This document shows, piece after piece, positions 8,811 through 18,988 of a stretch of 40,548 nucleotides of DNA (the stretch's first letter is position 1; every line of letters begins with the position of its first letter). Made by a program: the position numbers and the translations under genes. The stretch lies in assembly GCF_000469665.2 (NCBI RefSeq), contig NZ_AWTR02000043.1:1-40548 (forward strand). The letters run 5' to 3'. The stretch is from Holospora obtusa F1. Lineage in GTDB: Bacteria > Pseudomonadota > Alphaproteobacteria > Holosporales > Holosporaceae. The notes beneath the pieces are model-generated. The model had not been told where the DNA came from and made no database searches. It saw nothing but the letters and a program-made list of their open reading frames with translations.

Positions 8811-9770
8811 AAAAAGAAGATCAGAAACTGGAAGAAACATAACCAATCGTTAGTAAATCGTGGGGATATCCAGATATTTTAACCCAAGATGTGATAAGTA
8901 GCTGGCTTTTTGAGGGTAAGAGAGTAGGACGCGGAAAAAAGCCAAAATATTCTGACGCTGCGATTAAATTCCTGCTGATAATATTTGAAATTTACTCGCT
9001 AAGGCTCAGGCAACTTGAGGGCTTTGCAAGATTTTTGTTTAAGACTAGCGATATCGTATATAGTTTTATTTCCAAAAGGTATAAAAAGCCAGATATTGAA
9101 CCTCTAAAAAGCATATACATAGCTTAAAATCAAAGAGTGAGCCTATAATAATTGCACTCGATAGTAGTGGTAAAAATATGTAAAAAGTATCAGTGGAACA
9201 GCGAAAAACATGGGGCAAATCAAGATGGCAAGGATAATAGTAAACGAAAGAAATGGTTAAAACTACATTTTGGTATAGGTTTGGATTCTAGGCTAGTAGT
9301 TTGTCAAGAAATTACCGATAATCGATCTGTAACTGATTGCTTAATAGCGCAAATAATGTGTGAATGAGTATATTTTGGTATATTTAGCGAGTTTTATGCT
9401 GATGATGCATATACTTGGAATAGTATATTTAAATTGCTATATCTTTGTAATATAAAGCCATTTATCCCTATGCCAAAAAATTCAACATTGTCTGAAGAAA
9501 AAGAGGATGAGGCTTTTATGGTGAAAACTCCAAGAGGGTCGGGCTGTTTTGGAGCAATATGATGCTGGCGGCACAGAAAAATGGAAGAAAACTAGCAGCT
9601 ATCATAAGCGAAGTTTAATAGAGAATTATTTCTTGCAGCTAAAAAGCATATTTGGAGAAAAAGTTAGGCAAAAAAATCGGCATCGCTCAACAGACGTTTG
9701 TCTCCTTTTACGGTTTTTATACATATGTAATTTTTTCTTTTGTGCGTTGTTCAGATTTTCATTTTAAGCA
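8811..9770 (+). pseudogene. IS5-family (IS903-type) transposase remnant, copy 1
   Basis: A frameshifted, stop-interrupted transposase: KKKIRNWKKHNQSLVNRGDI, then DVISSWLFEGKRVGRGKKPK, YSDAAIKFLLIIFEIYSLRL, then LDSSG, KKWLKLHFGIGLDSRLVVC, and finally HKRSLIENYFLQLKSIFG. The order and motifs (NWxxYNxSLVxRG, LDSTG, WRKLH, RRSLVEN) match the IS903 group of IS5. The start codon region has changed (ATC where copy 2 at 23652-24456 has ATG) and several stops interrupt the frame. Copy 2 is in inverted orientation and retains the ATG. Confidence 0.85.
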
Positions 9771-9884
9771 TATGAACAAAAAAGGAAATCCCAGATACTA
9801 CAATGGGAAGTTTATAGCTCCCCATAGGTTATCTGTACATTCCCTAAACGTTATATAGAAGTCAATCTATTAAAATCATGCACC

Positions 9885-12800
9885 CTAGCTATCGTCGCAA
9901 GATAGAGGTGATAAGTCTAAATCTTGACCGTGAATCTTGGCAATTGAACTTAACGCATCTATATGTATCCCCATAGAGCAACGCTTCCAAATTCCCTTGG
10001 ATTGGACTGCTTTTTGGAGATTAACTATCTCACTTACCAAATTTAGATACCTCTCACTATTTATATCTGATCCTCCTATTAATTTTTCAACATTTGTATC
10101 TATACTCAACAGTAATGTATTTATGGATCCACTTGGATCTTGAAGTGAATTATTGATGATGATTTTTTTTAATTCATCATGTAGCGTGTTTAAACTGTTT
10201 TGTAAACTTGCTTTTATATCAGCATCTACAATATTTAGATTCCAAATTTGATTCGATAATACTAAGCTTTGCGTCATTAAGAACTTCGCTAACATGTCCA
10301 TAAAGGAAGTCTGAGGCCCTGACCGAACGGAATCTTCATAAAAGTGAATTAAAGGAAGATAAGGAAAAGAATTAGATTCACGTTGAATAGTTTTATCCCC
10401 CTGAAAAACTACGGAAAATGTATCCCATTTTTTTACATGTTTTGAAATTTCATTCCAAAACACTTTAGAATCATAGAACTGAGTACTTAATTTTTGCATC
10501 AAGCAATCTTGTACTAACTTAGAAAAAGAAGCTAATCTAACGAGAGCGTATTCTTTTTCTTTTTGCTCTTTCTTTTCATCACCAGGAGAACTGATATGAA
10601 TTTTCATAAGGTTGGGGTAACACCGTTCCCACTCTTTACTATTCTCATCAGTGTATTTTAAAAATGAAGTTTGTGTTGGTAAACTCTGACTTTTTTTATT
10701 AATATCAAGAATCTCTGAACGAAAATTTTTTATCACAAAGGTCTCTACTAAATGCTCAGTGGGAGTGTTGAGTAAAGCTAAATGTAAAAAAGGATCCATA
10801 TTTCCTACAACATGATTGATTCCAGTTTCAAAATAAAATTTTTCTACTTCATCGGTTAAAAAAATGTCTGCAGTTTTTTTAAGTTCTGCTATTCTTTCCG
10901 AAACGATTGCTCTAACTGTTTGCTCATCATTGTATTCTAGGCGATACTTAAGCCCCCACCATTCGTACATACTGGCACTAGACCCCAAGTTTCCGATTGC
11001 TTCCTGTGTGCTTTCATGAGCAATATTTTCTTCCTGATTCAATATAGTCTTTGAAAGATTTAAAGACAAAATGTTTTGCTTAATCTTATCTATATCTTCT
11101 TTTTTTATAATTGCCCTTAATTCGGAAAATAATTGATAAATTGTGTTAAGATTAGAAATTTTTGCACACAACATAGCGCTGGTATCTCCAAATTTTCCCT
11201 CGAAATTTATGTACTGTTTTATAAACCAAACAATACGGTCCGAAGAACAGGTATCAAAAATTTTTTTAATCGCACTCAAAACATTTTCTTTATCTATTTT
11301 GGATAATAAAATAGTGAGCTTTTCTGTGTTTCCTACCTGAATCATTGAACTTAATATCTCTTGATGAAATTTTAAGGTTTCAGAAGGTTCTTTCATTAAA
11401 AAAGAAGAATTATAGAATTGATTTAAAACTTTTACAGAAAACTCTGTCGTTGAGGTCAACATACTCTTAATCAATGATGCGCGAGCGTCATCGCTAAAAT
11501 TTAAAATCTTTTTTTCCAAATTTGTAATACTAAAAATTTTTTTTACCAACACAGGATTTAATGTCCCATCTGTATCAGCAATTTTTTGTATTAAATAAGA
11601 AAGATCTTGTTCATTCAGTTGTGTCAATCTTTCTAAATCGTCGAGAACTTTACTAGGAAGCTTCAAATGATGATCGCGCAAATTACAATCTAATATGCAT
11701 TTTACTACTTCACAAAAATCATCCAAACTCATTGCACTTGCTCGTTTTTTCAAATCTAAATCGTTCAAAACTTTTTGAGAAAGCTGAAAATGCTTGCTCG
11801 AAAATAAAGCTCCACGTAAAAGAAAACAAAAATTATTAATGCTTAACTCTCCTACTCGTTCTTTAAGGCCTAAATCATTCAAAACTTTTTGAGAAAGCTG
11901 AAAATTATTATCTGAAGATAGAACATTACTTGTCAACATCGAAAAAATATCGCCATTTATTTTGCTGACTCTTTCTTTAAGACAGAGATCATTCAAAGCT
12001 TTTTCAGAAAGATCAAAATTATTGTCCGAAGATAAAATTTGATCTAATACACTAGAAAAATTATCGTCACTTATTTTATTTGCTCTTTCTTTAAGACAGA
12101 GATCATTCAAAGCTTTTTCAGAAAGATCAAAATCATTGTCCGAAAATAAAATAGCTTTTATTAAATATTTTTCGACAAAAAAACAATTATCTTTTTCTTT
12201 GTATTGTCCCAAATTTAAGAGATGAAAAATTTCTTTAGTAAGCTCAGGATTATTTTTGATATTTTTTGCATTCAAGCATCGTTTGACCATAAAAATCAAA
12301 TCATTTTCATCTATAATCGTGCTTATTTTATCTAATTTTACGAATTCTTGAACTTTTTTAGAAAGCACACAATCATGCTCACAGTTCAAAATCGATCCTA
12401 GTACGAAAACTAAATGCGTACTCTCAAGATCTTCTATCTGCTTTAAAGAAAAACGATTCAAAATTTCCATTCCAAGAACAGCATTCCCTGTTTTCAAAAT
12501 AGCCTGTACTGCAGTAGCAGCAAGATGCTTATAGCGAAAAATTTTTTCGTATTTTTGTAAGTCTAAATTTTTGAACGCTTTATATGCTAAATCAGGACAA
12601 TTTTCTTTATCTAAAATAGCTTCTGTTATTTTGATCAAACCCAAGTAAGACACATCCTTGCTCAATTTTTGAAAATCCAGAGCATTCAACGCTTTATCAT
12701 AAAAATTTCGATTAACTTTTGAACTTAAAAGAGCTTTCAGGAAATAAAGATCTTGAATTTTTGAAAGTTCATCTACTTTTGGCAGAACCACAGTATCAAA

Positions 12801-13490
12801 CGCTCTACTTGCAAGCTCAGAATTGTTTTCTGGAGAAAAAATACGATGTAATTCATCGCATGCCAAATACTGATCCCATTTTCGAAAATTTAAAGTGTCA
12901 AAAGCTCTGTTTGCAAGATCAACATCATTGTTTGGAGATAAGATACAAGACAGCAACTTAAGGAAAAATTCCCAAGAGCGATTTTCATTCAATTTAGATA
13001 AATTTAGAGCACTAAAAGCTTTGTGAGTAAGTTCAGATGAAAGAACGTTCAAGAAATTAAGATTAGACTCATCATTAGTTCTTTGTTTGATGAATGTTTG
13101 TTCTTGATCTCCTTTAGATAAAATTGTTTTTGTATACAAAATCAAATTATCATCAGAAAAATTTTCTATTAATGTTTTTAATACTTGTTCAGCTAAATCC
13201 TGGTGATTTTCTTTATCAAAAACCATGGAAATCATATAGATAATCGTTTCTTGAGAAAAATTTTCGTTGATTTTTTCACAAAATTCTGACCATTTGATCC
13301 GCCCTAATACACGTTCAGCTTCTTTTTTATCTTTGATAGAAAGTATCGCCTTGATATTTTGAAAATTCTTTTCTAAACTGATTTGTTCAGATTTATTGAG
13401 TTGACAAACCACAGATTCTATGGCAGGAAAGTTAACAGAAAACCCCTGATTTACAAAAAATACTAAAAAAAGTAATGTTTTTATCTGCAT
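9885..13490 (-). CDS. Large exported helical-repeat protein (1201 aa), function unknown
   Basis: I do not recognise a described family. A signal peptide is evident (MQIKTLLFLVFFVNQGFS), so it is probably exported. From about residue 57 to 640 there are many degenerate repeats of about 38 residues with the pattern SSDNNFxLSEKALNDLxLKE followed by RVxxLSxxNFxxxLxxIL, suggesting an all-helical solenoid (HEAT/TPR-like shape, but not a match I can name). Two adjacent units at 11969-12196 are nearly identical in DNA. The C-terminal ~500 residues are non-repetitive, hydrophilic and unassigned. A paralogue with the same signal-peptide style and repeat lies at 19972. No strong ribosome-binding site or nearby operon partner is visible. 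It could be a secreted host-interaction protein or a structural envelope protein. Confidence 0.85.
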   Translation of the reverse strand: MQIKTLLFLVFFVNQGFSVNFPAIESVVCQLNKSEQISLEKNFQNIKAILSIKDKKEAERVLGRIKWSEFCEKINENFSQETIIYMISMVFDKENHQDLAEQVLKTLIENFSDDNLILYTKTILSKGDQEQTFIKQRTNDESNLNFLNVLSSELTHKAFSALNLSKLNENRSWEFFLKLLSCILSPNNDVDLANRAFDTLNFRKWDQYLACDELHRIFSPENNSELASRAFDTVVLPKVDELSKIQDLYFLKALLSSKVNRNFYDKALNALDFQKLSKDVSYLGLIKITEAILDKENCPDLAYKAFKNLDLQKYEKIFRYKHLAATAVQAILKTGNAVLGMEILNRFSLKQIEDLESTHLVFVLGSILNCEHDCVLSKKVQEFVKLDKISTIIDENDLIFMVKRCLNAKNIKNNPELTKEIFHLLNLGQYKEKDNCFFVEKYLIKAILFSDNDFDLSEKALNDLCLKERANKISDDNFSSVLDQILSSDNNFDLSEKALNDLCLKERVSKINGDIFSMLTSNVLSSDNNFQLSQKVLNDLGLKERVGELSINNFCFLLRGALFSSKHFQLSQKVLNDLDLKKRASAMSLDDFCEVVKCILDCNLRDHHLKLPSKVLDDLERLTQLNEQDLSYLIQKIADTDGTLNPVLVKKIFSITNLEKKILNFSDDARASLIKSMLTSTTEFSVKVLNQFYNSSFLMKEPSETLKFHQEILSSMIQVGNTEKLTILLSKIDKENVLSAIKKIFDTCSSDRIVWFIKQYINFEGKFGDTSAMLCAKISNLNTIYQLFSELRAIIKKEDIDKIKQNILSLNLSKTILNQEENIAHESTQEAIGNLGSSASMYEWWGLKYRLEYNDEQTVRAIVSERIAELKKTADIFLTDEVEKFYFETGINHVVGNMDPFLHLALLNTPTEHLVETFVIKNFRSEILDINKKSQSLPTQTSFLKYTDENSKEWERCYPNLMKIHISSPGDEKKEQKEKEYALVRLASFSKLVQDCLMQKLSTQFYDSKVFWNEISKHVKKWDTFSVVFQGDKTIQRESNSFPYLPLIHFYEDSVRSGPQTSFMDMLAKFLMTQSLVLSNQIWNLNIVDADIKASLQNSLNTLHDELKKIIINNSLQDPSGSINTLLLSIDTNVEKLIGGSDINSERYLNLVSEIVNLQKAVQSKGIWKRCSMGIHIDALSSIAKIHGQDLDLSPLSCDDS
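11969..12196 (-). repeat. Two adjacent 114-base units, in-frame duplication inside the 1201-aa gene
   Basis: The segment starting at 11969 recurs at 12083, exactly 114 bases (38 codons) later, with only a few differences over its first ~65 bases. It encodes consecutive LSSDNNFDLSEKALNDLCLK units, so the repeat array is still growing or being homogenised. Confidence 0.9.
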
Positions 13491-13573
13491 ATATTAAATC
13501 AAATATTTTTTCTATATAAAATATTAACATAAAAAAACAAAATGTCAACATTATTTTTTTTATAAACACTATA

Positions 13574-13623
13574 TTTAATATTTTATCTATTTTAAAAATT
13601 TAATATTTTATCTATTTTAAAAA
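13574..13623. repeat. Two perfect 25-base tandem repeats
   Basis: The unit starting TTTAATATTTTATCTATTTT occurs twice in tandem, about 85 bases upstream of the 1201-aa gene start (minus strand), in its likely promoter region. Confidence 0.85.
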
Positions 13624-13683
13624 TTATCTGTTTATTATTTTTTTTTAGTAAGAAAATCGTTTTTACGCGTATTTTTTGTGTTG

Positions 13684-13713
13684 CACTTTGATCGTCAAAA
13701 AAAGATCAAAGTG
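13684..13713. other. Hairpin with perfect 10-base arms
   Basis: CACTTTGATC and GATCAAAGTG flank a 10-base A-rich loop. No T-run follows on either strand, so it is not a clear terminator; it may be an operator or part of a decayed element. Confidence 0.5.
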
Positions 13714-13739
13714 TCCACGCAGAAGACGTTTGGCATAAG

Positions 13740-13853
13740 TATAGTAATTTAGGTTGAATTTGATATGATTTTTTGAAATATAGTGAAATATAACTTTAAG
13801 TTCATGAAAATATACATTATTTCTAGAAAAAACGCTAAGATTATATACTCAAG
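13740..13853 (+). repeat. Two overlapping TATAG-type element ends (MITE fragments)
   Basis: TATAGTAATTTAGGTTGAAT starts at 13740 and resembles 829-872 and 36168-36213 read on the minus strand. A second end, TATAGTGAAATATAACTTTA at 13779, continues with TTCATGAAAATATACATTAT and matches the left half of the MITE-like element at 26210 for about 75 bases, stopping at a run of seven C (13854-13860). No right-hand partner end is visible. Confidence 0.6.
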
Positions 13854-14110
13854 CCCCCCCAATAATAGTTAGGAGAACTCCATAAATTAATTAATAACTT
13901 CATGGTCATTAACACATTATGTTATTATGAAATTTGAACAAAAAAATTGTTGATAAAAAAACTAAAACGAGTTCAAGGTGTCATGATAAATAAAGCTTTT
14001 GTTCATGAACAAACAAGACAAAAAGAAATGAATAGAATCTAAAATGCAGTATCATTTTTCTCCCTATCTATTCACCAAAATTACGCCCCCCCTCTAATAT
14101 AAACCGATTG

Positions 14111-14131
14111 ATTGAATGCAGCGCATTCAAT
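14111..14131. other. Perfect 9-base hairpin beside the IS copy
   Basis: ATTGAATGC-AGC-GCATTCAAT lies about 30 bases before the IS427-type copy at 14163. No T-run follows. It could be a transcript end or the end of an older element. Confidence 0.4.
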
Positions 14132-14162
14132 TTTGAATTTATTGTAGTTTAGGACTAGATTA

Positions 14163-14811
14163 GGCCCCATCCTTAATTAAGTTTACTTTTTTCAATATTT
14201 TTTGAGAATCAAAAAGAAATGTGAGTTAAATGAGACGTTATACGTTGAGGGATAATCAGTAAGATCGGATAAAGGAGAGTTTACCTGGAAAGCCCAAAAC
14301 AATCGCCTGTTTGTTGAGGCTGTTTTATACCGCTACCGTGCGGAAATTTCTTAGCATGATCTTTCTAGAGAGGTTTGAATATTTTAAAGCCCCACACCCG
14401 CTTTACCCGTTGAAGCAAAAAGACGTATGGAAAAAAGTCTTTGAAATCCGGTCGCTATTCACCTTACACAAGGTCAGGACCATGATTTGAAAGAGGCGAG
14501 TGCGTTGATAAATCACTTTGTGAAGGCTGATGCGGTGCTTGTCGATAAAATTGTACGATACTGATGAAAGAGTACGGCTAAAACTTAAAGAAAAGGGCCG
14601 TGAAGCCGTGATTCCACCTAAAAAGAACTGTTTTGAGCCTTCACATTATGATAAATATCTTTATAAATCTCGTCACTTGATCTAGATTTTTTTTTTCTAA
14701 ACTCACGGCAGAACCGCGCCATTACCACACACTATGATAAAAGGTCTTCAAATTTTCTAAGCGCCATCCACTTGGCTTCAATTGTCGTTTGGCTTAATTA
14801 AAGACAGACCC
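14163..14811 (+). mobile_element. Decayed IS5-family (IS427-type) element, copy B
   Basis: About 649 bases with inverted ends ending in TTAATTAAG (left) and CTTAATTAA (right), flanked on both sides by TA. The plus strand encodes broken transposase pieces, including NNRLFVEAVLYR, then EAVIPPKKNCFEPSHYDKYL and YKSRHLI before a TAG. It is about 170 bases shorter than copy C, so it has an internal deletion. It lies between the 1201-aa gene and clpB, in inverted orientation to copy C at 18989. Confidence 0.85.
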
Positions 14812-14965
14812 TAATCAAAAAAGGACACGTAGAAACATTGATTTTGGTGACAAATTAAATTTTTTAAAAAATTTTATCCACAGAATCTGCTGTTCTACGC
14901 ACCAAAAAAACGAAAATATTAATTTATTATTTTTAGCAAAGATCGTTCAAAAAAATGTTACCCAG

Positions 14966-17530
14966 CTAGCTATGCACTTTAAAATCTATTCGGTTTTCAG
15001 TTTTTAAAAACTTTCCAAAAATCTCTTCTCCATCTTTAATTTTTTCTTCTAAAATAAGAGTAGAAAGAGGATCTAAAATATGACGCTGAATAACTCGTTT
15101 TAAGGGGCGTGCGCCATATTCAGGTTCAAAACCTTCCATAGCCAAAAATTCCACAGCTCCTGTATCTAAATGTAATCGCATACGCTTACCGGACAATAAC
15201 CGATGCACGTTATCTAACTGAATATGCACAACCTGTTGCATGTGCTCTTCTGTTAATTTATGAAAAAATAAAATATCATCTAAACGATTCAAGAATTCCG
15301 GTCTAAACGCTCTTCGAACCTCCTCCATAACCTGTGTGCGCGCATGTGACGATAAAGAATCTCCTTTATCGTGCATCATATGTATACTTCCCAAATTCGA
15401 CGTCAAAATGATTAATGTATTGGTAAAACTTACCACACGACCTTGACTATCCGTCAATCTTCCATCATCTAAAATTTGAAGAAATAAGTTAAAAACATCG
15501 GGATGGGCTTTTTCAACTTCGTCTAGTAAGATTAACTGATAGGGGCGCCTGCGAACACTTTCTGTAAGCACTCCACCTTCTTCATATCCTATATATCCTG
15601 GAGGCGCTCCAATTAATCTCGATACAGAATGTTTTTCCATATATTCAGACATATCGATACGCAGCATCGCAGTATCATCATCAAAAAGAAATTCTGCTAA
15701 AGCTTTAGCAAGTTCAGTTTTTCCCACTCCTGTAGGACCTAAAAACAAAAAAGACCCCATCGGACGACCTGCATCTGATAATCCAACTCGAGCACGACAA
15801 ATAGCACGGCTCACTGCAGAAACTGCTTCATCTTGCCCCACTACGCGTTGACGTAATACATGTTCCATTTCAAGTAGTTTTTGTCGCTCTTGTGTCAAAA
15901 TTTTATCGATCGCCACCCCTGTCCATCTTGAAATAACCGCTGCAATATCTCCCTCTGTCACTTCTTCTTTTAACAGTGCATGAGAACTTTTTTCTTGCTC
16001 ATTTTTAATGCGAGATTCTAACTCTGGGATAATTCCATACATTAACTTACTAGCTTTTTCCCATTGACTTTCTTTTTGTGCGTGTAGCAAATCATTGCGC
16101 GCTTTTTCAAGATCAGTTTTTAATGTCTGAACACTATGCAAAGCTGTGCGATCTTGCTCCCATTGAGCTCCAAGAATACGGCTTTGTTCTTCAAGATTCT
16201 CAAGTTCTTTTATACACCCTTCTAGACGTGTCTTAGCTGCCAAATCTGTTTCTTTTTTAAGCGCTTCTTTTTCAATACGCAGCTGAATGATTCGACGATC
16301 TATTTCGTCCAAGACTTCTGGTTTCGAGTGAACCTCCATGCGCAAACGACTTGCAGCTTCATCAATTAAATCTATTGCTTTATCAGGCAAAAAACGATCA
16401 TTGATGTATCGATCAGATAAAGTTGCTGCACTAACCAATGCACTATCTGTAATACGAATTCCCCCATGATGCAGTTCATATCGTTCCCTCAATCCTCTGA
16501 GAATTGATACAGTCTCTGCTACAGATGGCTCTTCAACAAACACTGGCTGAAATCTGCGAGCTAAAGCTCCATCTTTTTCTATATATTGACGATATTCTTT
16601 AAGAGTTGTTGCCCCGATACAGTGCAGCTCTCCTCGTGCTAAAGAAGGTTTTAACATATTCGACGCATCCATAGCCCCGTCAGTTTTTCCAGCTCCTACT
16701 AAAGTGTGGAGCTCATCAATAAATAAAACGATATCCCCTTTACTGTGCTCAATTTCATCTAAAACTGCTTTCAGTCGCTCTTCAAATTCGCCTCGAAATT
16801 TGCTTCCTGCTAACATTGCTCCCAAATCTAACGCCATGATTTTCATATTTCTTAACGTGTCTGGAACATCACAAGAAGCAATTCTTTGAGCCAAGCCTTC
16901 TACAACCGCCGTTTTTCCTACTCCTGGCTCTCCAATTAACACAGGATTATTTTTAGTTCGACGAGATAACACTTGGATAGTTCTGCGAATTTCTTCTTCT
17001 CGTCCAATGACTGGATCTAGTTTTCCTTGCTGAGCAAGTTCTGTTACATTTTTCGTATATTTTTCTAAAGCATCATAATGTTCATCAGCTGAAGCACTGT
17101 GAGCACCACGACCTTTACGCAAAGTATGAATACTTTTTTCTAAGGAAGCAAAGTCTATTTTAGGCGAAATATCTAAATCTAATACCTTGAACGCACCATA
17201 AAATAAGGCCTGAACGGTGACAAACGTATCGGCCATGCGTTGAGAAAAATCTTGAGCCTCTTTTAATGCTTTCATTAAAGAGGGACCCGCACTGCATTGA
17301 CTTCCAGGAGCTGAAGGTGCTTTTTTCAACAACCGATCTAACACAGTTTTTACCTGTTCTGTATTCGGACAAACAGACTTTAGCAAAGATACTCCTATAG
17401 ACTTAGGATCTTGAATCAGAACAAGTGCTAGATGCTCTGCCAACACTTGAGGATGGCTATTTTGAACTGCCAGAGATTGCGCTTCTTGTAAACATTCTTT
17501 AGCTTTTTCAGTATAATGATCAAAATTCAT
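14966..17530 (-). CDS. clpB: ClpB, Hsp100 protein disaggregase
   Basis: An 854-residue AAA+ chaperone that, with DnaK, extracts and refolds aggregated proteins. The domain order is intact: N-terminal Clp_N region (1-140), first AAA+ module with GEPGVGKT near residue 200 and [10 protein letters not shown], a coiled-coil middle domain (about 400-520), a second AAA+ module with LGPTGVGKT near 600 and [14 protein letters not shown], and a C-terminal domain with [10 protein letters not shown]. The middle domain distinguishes it from ClpA and ClpC. I chose the ATG at 17530, five bases after AGGAGG; a GTG two codons upstream is less likely. No CIRCE is seen upstream. Confidence 0.97.
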   Translation of the reverse strand: MNFDHYTEKAKECLQEAQSLAVQNSHPQVLAEHLALVLIQDPKSIGVSLLKSVCPNTEQVKTVLDRLLKKAPSAPGSQCSAGPSLMKALKEAQDFSQRMADTFVTVQALFYGAFKVLDLDISPKIDFASLEKSIHTLRKGRGAHSASADEHYDALEKYTKNVTELAQQGKLDPVIGREEEIRRTIQVLSRRTKNNPVLIGEPGVGKTAVVEGLAQRIASCDVPDTLRNMKIMALDLGAMLAGSKFRGEFEERLKAVLDEIEHSKGDIVLFIDELHTLVGAGKTDGAMDASNMLKPSLARGELHCIGATTLKEYRQYIEKDGALARRFQPVFVEEPSVAETVSILRGLRERYELHHGGIRITDSALVSAATLSDRYINDRFLPDKAIDLIDEAASRLRMEVHSKPEVLDEIDRRIIQLRIEKEALKKETDLAAKTRLEGCIKELENLEEQSRILGAQWEQDRTALHSVQTLKTDLEKARNDLLHAQKESQWEKASKLMYGIIPELESRIKNEQEKSSHALLKEEVTEGDIAAVISRWTGVAIDKILTQERQKLLEMEHVLRQRVVGQDEAVSAVSRAICRARVGLSDAGRPMGSFLFLGPTGVGKTELAKALAEFLFDDDTAMLRIDMSEYMEKHSVSRLIGAPPGYIGYEEGGVLTESVRRRPYQLILLDEVEKAHPDVFNLFLQILDDGRLTDSQGRVVSFTNTLIILTSNLGSIHMMHDKGDSLSSHARTQVMEEVRRAFRPEFLNRLDDILFFHKLTEEHMQQVVHIQLDNVHRLLSGKRMRLHLDTGAVEFLAMEGFEPEYGARPLKRVIQRHILDPLSTLILEEKIKDGEEIFGKFLKTENRIDFKVHS

Positions 17531-17559
17531 GTCCACCTCCTTAAATACTGACTTCTATA

Positions 17560-17588
17560 ATTATAGAAAAAATACCCCAAAAAATCAA
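17560..17588 (-). promoter_or_regulatory. Candidate sigma-70 promoter for clpB
   Basis: On the minus strand TTGATT (17588-17583) and TATAAT (17565-17560) are separated by exactly 17 bases, about 30 bases upstream of the clpB start. I saw no clear heat-shock sigma-32 consensus nearby. Confidence 0.55.
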
Positions 17589-17674
17589 TATTGTCAAAAC
17601 AATTTTATCACAGTTTTAAAAAAAATTTAAAATTAATTACAAGGACATTTTCCAAAAACTAACCTTCAAAACAC

Positions 17675-18898
17675 TTATTTTTTTGGATACAAAAATGTCA
17701 AAACAGAGCACGCGGAAAACAATATTCCTAACACAAAAAAAAGTCCAGGATTCGTGTTTCCATAAAGCCAGCTAGCACACCATACAACGCACAATCGATC
17801 TAACGTAAAGTAAGCGCTTATAATGCTATATCTCATCATGGTGTGAGAAGATCGACAATAATTAGAAATATAAATCCATATCAAAATATTTCCAGAACCC
17901 GAAAGTATTTGATGAATAAACGCATTAAAAAATATAAGCCCCATATGTTTTCCCGTATTCCATTGTAATAAATACGTTGAGTATCCTACCGTTTGCACGA
18001 TTCCCCATCCTAATAGGCTTTGTTTTAGTGAGGCATATTGAAGAGATTTGTGCGCAAAAAAACCTCCTAACAAAAAGCCTATCCATCCCATCCCTTTATC
18101 CGCATACATTAGTTCTATGTTAGAGTATCCTTGAGAATACAAAAATAACGGTAGTATCCAACGAATAAAAGCATCGATAACTTTATAGGAAAAAAGATGA
18201 ATAAAAACCCAAAATGGTATGCGATTTTGAAAAAACATATCTTTAAATTCATCTTTAAGTGCACACCAATAGGATTGAAGTTTCAAATCTTTTGTTGAGA
18301 AAGATACTGAAAACAGTGGATCCATCATGATTACTATCATAGAAATCATAAGGCCTATCATGATTACATAACTTGATATTTTCCAAGATCCATAGTGCGC
18401 AATACCTAGCGCTCCGCTGGATACAAAAAAACCTGCTATGCGAAATCCTGTCTGATTTCCAAAAAGATTTCGAACTGAAAAAGAGCACGTTTTGGATATC
18501 TCGATACGATATCCTTCTGATACAATGTCTTGAATAGCCCCAAAACAGGCAATAATTATTCCAAACATCCAGAGTTTTTCAAACTGAAAAGGATTTGTGT
18601 ATTGTGCACTTTGATATAAACAAAATACAATGACTGCTTGGGCGCTTAATACAGAATATTTGATAAAATGGTGACGTATCAACAATTTTTCTAATATGTG
18701 AAGAACAGCAGCAAACAAAGGTTTAAAGACGTAAGGTAAGAACAGTATGCTTAATCCCTTAAAATATTCTGCTTGCTTTGCTTGATTGGCAATACACAAA
18801 GGTAAAGTTAAAGAAATCCAAAAGTAAGGAATTCCACTCATAAATCCTAAAAGAAGAAATTGAGTAAAGTACAAAATTTTTTTTTTAAATTTAAGCAA
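17675..18898 (-). CDS. AmpG-like major facilitator permease
   Basis: A 407-residue, roughly 12-helix inner-membrane transporter. The sequence fits the AmpG/acetyl-CoA-transporter branch of the major facilitator superfamily: GFMSGIPYFWISLTLP near residues 18-33 (AmpG: GFSSGLPL), PYVFKPLFAAVL, AIQDIVSEGYRIEI near 121-134 (AmpG: SQDIVIDAYR) and a following FRIAGFFVSSGAL. AmpG imports GlcNAc-anhydroMurNAc peptides for cell-wall recycling, but related permeases in intracellular bacteria may carry other substrates, and SEG in place of IDA in a signature motif leaves the substrate open. It lies upstream of clpB on the same strand with a gap of about 144 bases; clpB has its own candidate promoter. 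Confidence 0.75.
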   Translation of the reverse strand: MLKFKKKILYFTQFLLLGFMSGIPYFWISLTLPLCIANQAKQAEYFKGLSILFLPYVFKPLFAAVLHILEKLLIRHHFIKYSVLSAQAVIVFCLYQSAQYTNPFQFEKLWMFGIIIACFGAIQDIVSEGYRIEISKTCSFSVRNLFGNQTGFRIAGFFVSSGALGIAHYGSWKISSYVIMIGLMISMIVIMMDPLFSVSFSTKDLKLQSYWCALKDEFKDMFFQNRIPFWVFIHLFSYKVIDAFIRWILPLFLYSQGYSNIELMYADKGMGWIGFLLGGFFAHKSLQYASLKQSLLGWGIVQTVGYSTYLLQWNTGKHMGLIFFNAFIHQILSGSGNILIWIYISNYCRSSHTMMRYSIISAYFTLDRLCVVWCASWLYGNTNPGLFFVLGILFSACSVLTFLYPKK

Positions 18899-18988
18899 CC
18901 AGAAATAATTTTTTGAAACAGTATATTTTTTATACCATCTTAAAAAAAAACGTAAAGCTTAATAAACTTTTCGAGTTTTGATCATTTA

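Noticed and set aside
11969-12196. Regular repeats that might suggest a CRISPR array
   Set aside because: The repeats are 114 bases, contiguous, in frame with a protein and without unique spacers; no cas genes are near. No CRISPR array is seen anywhere in the window.
9885-13490. Possible E3-ligase (NEL-type) C-terminal domain in the 1201-aa protein
   Set aside because: Helical segments with ERIAEL and DEVEKF looked loosely similar, but I could not find the catalytic Cys-x-Asp context, so I do not claim it.
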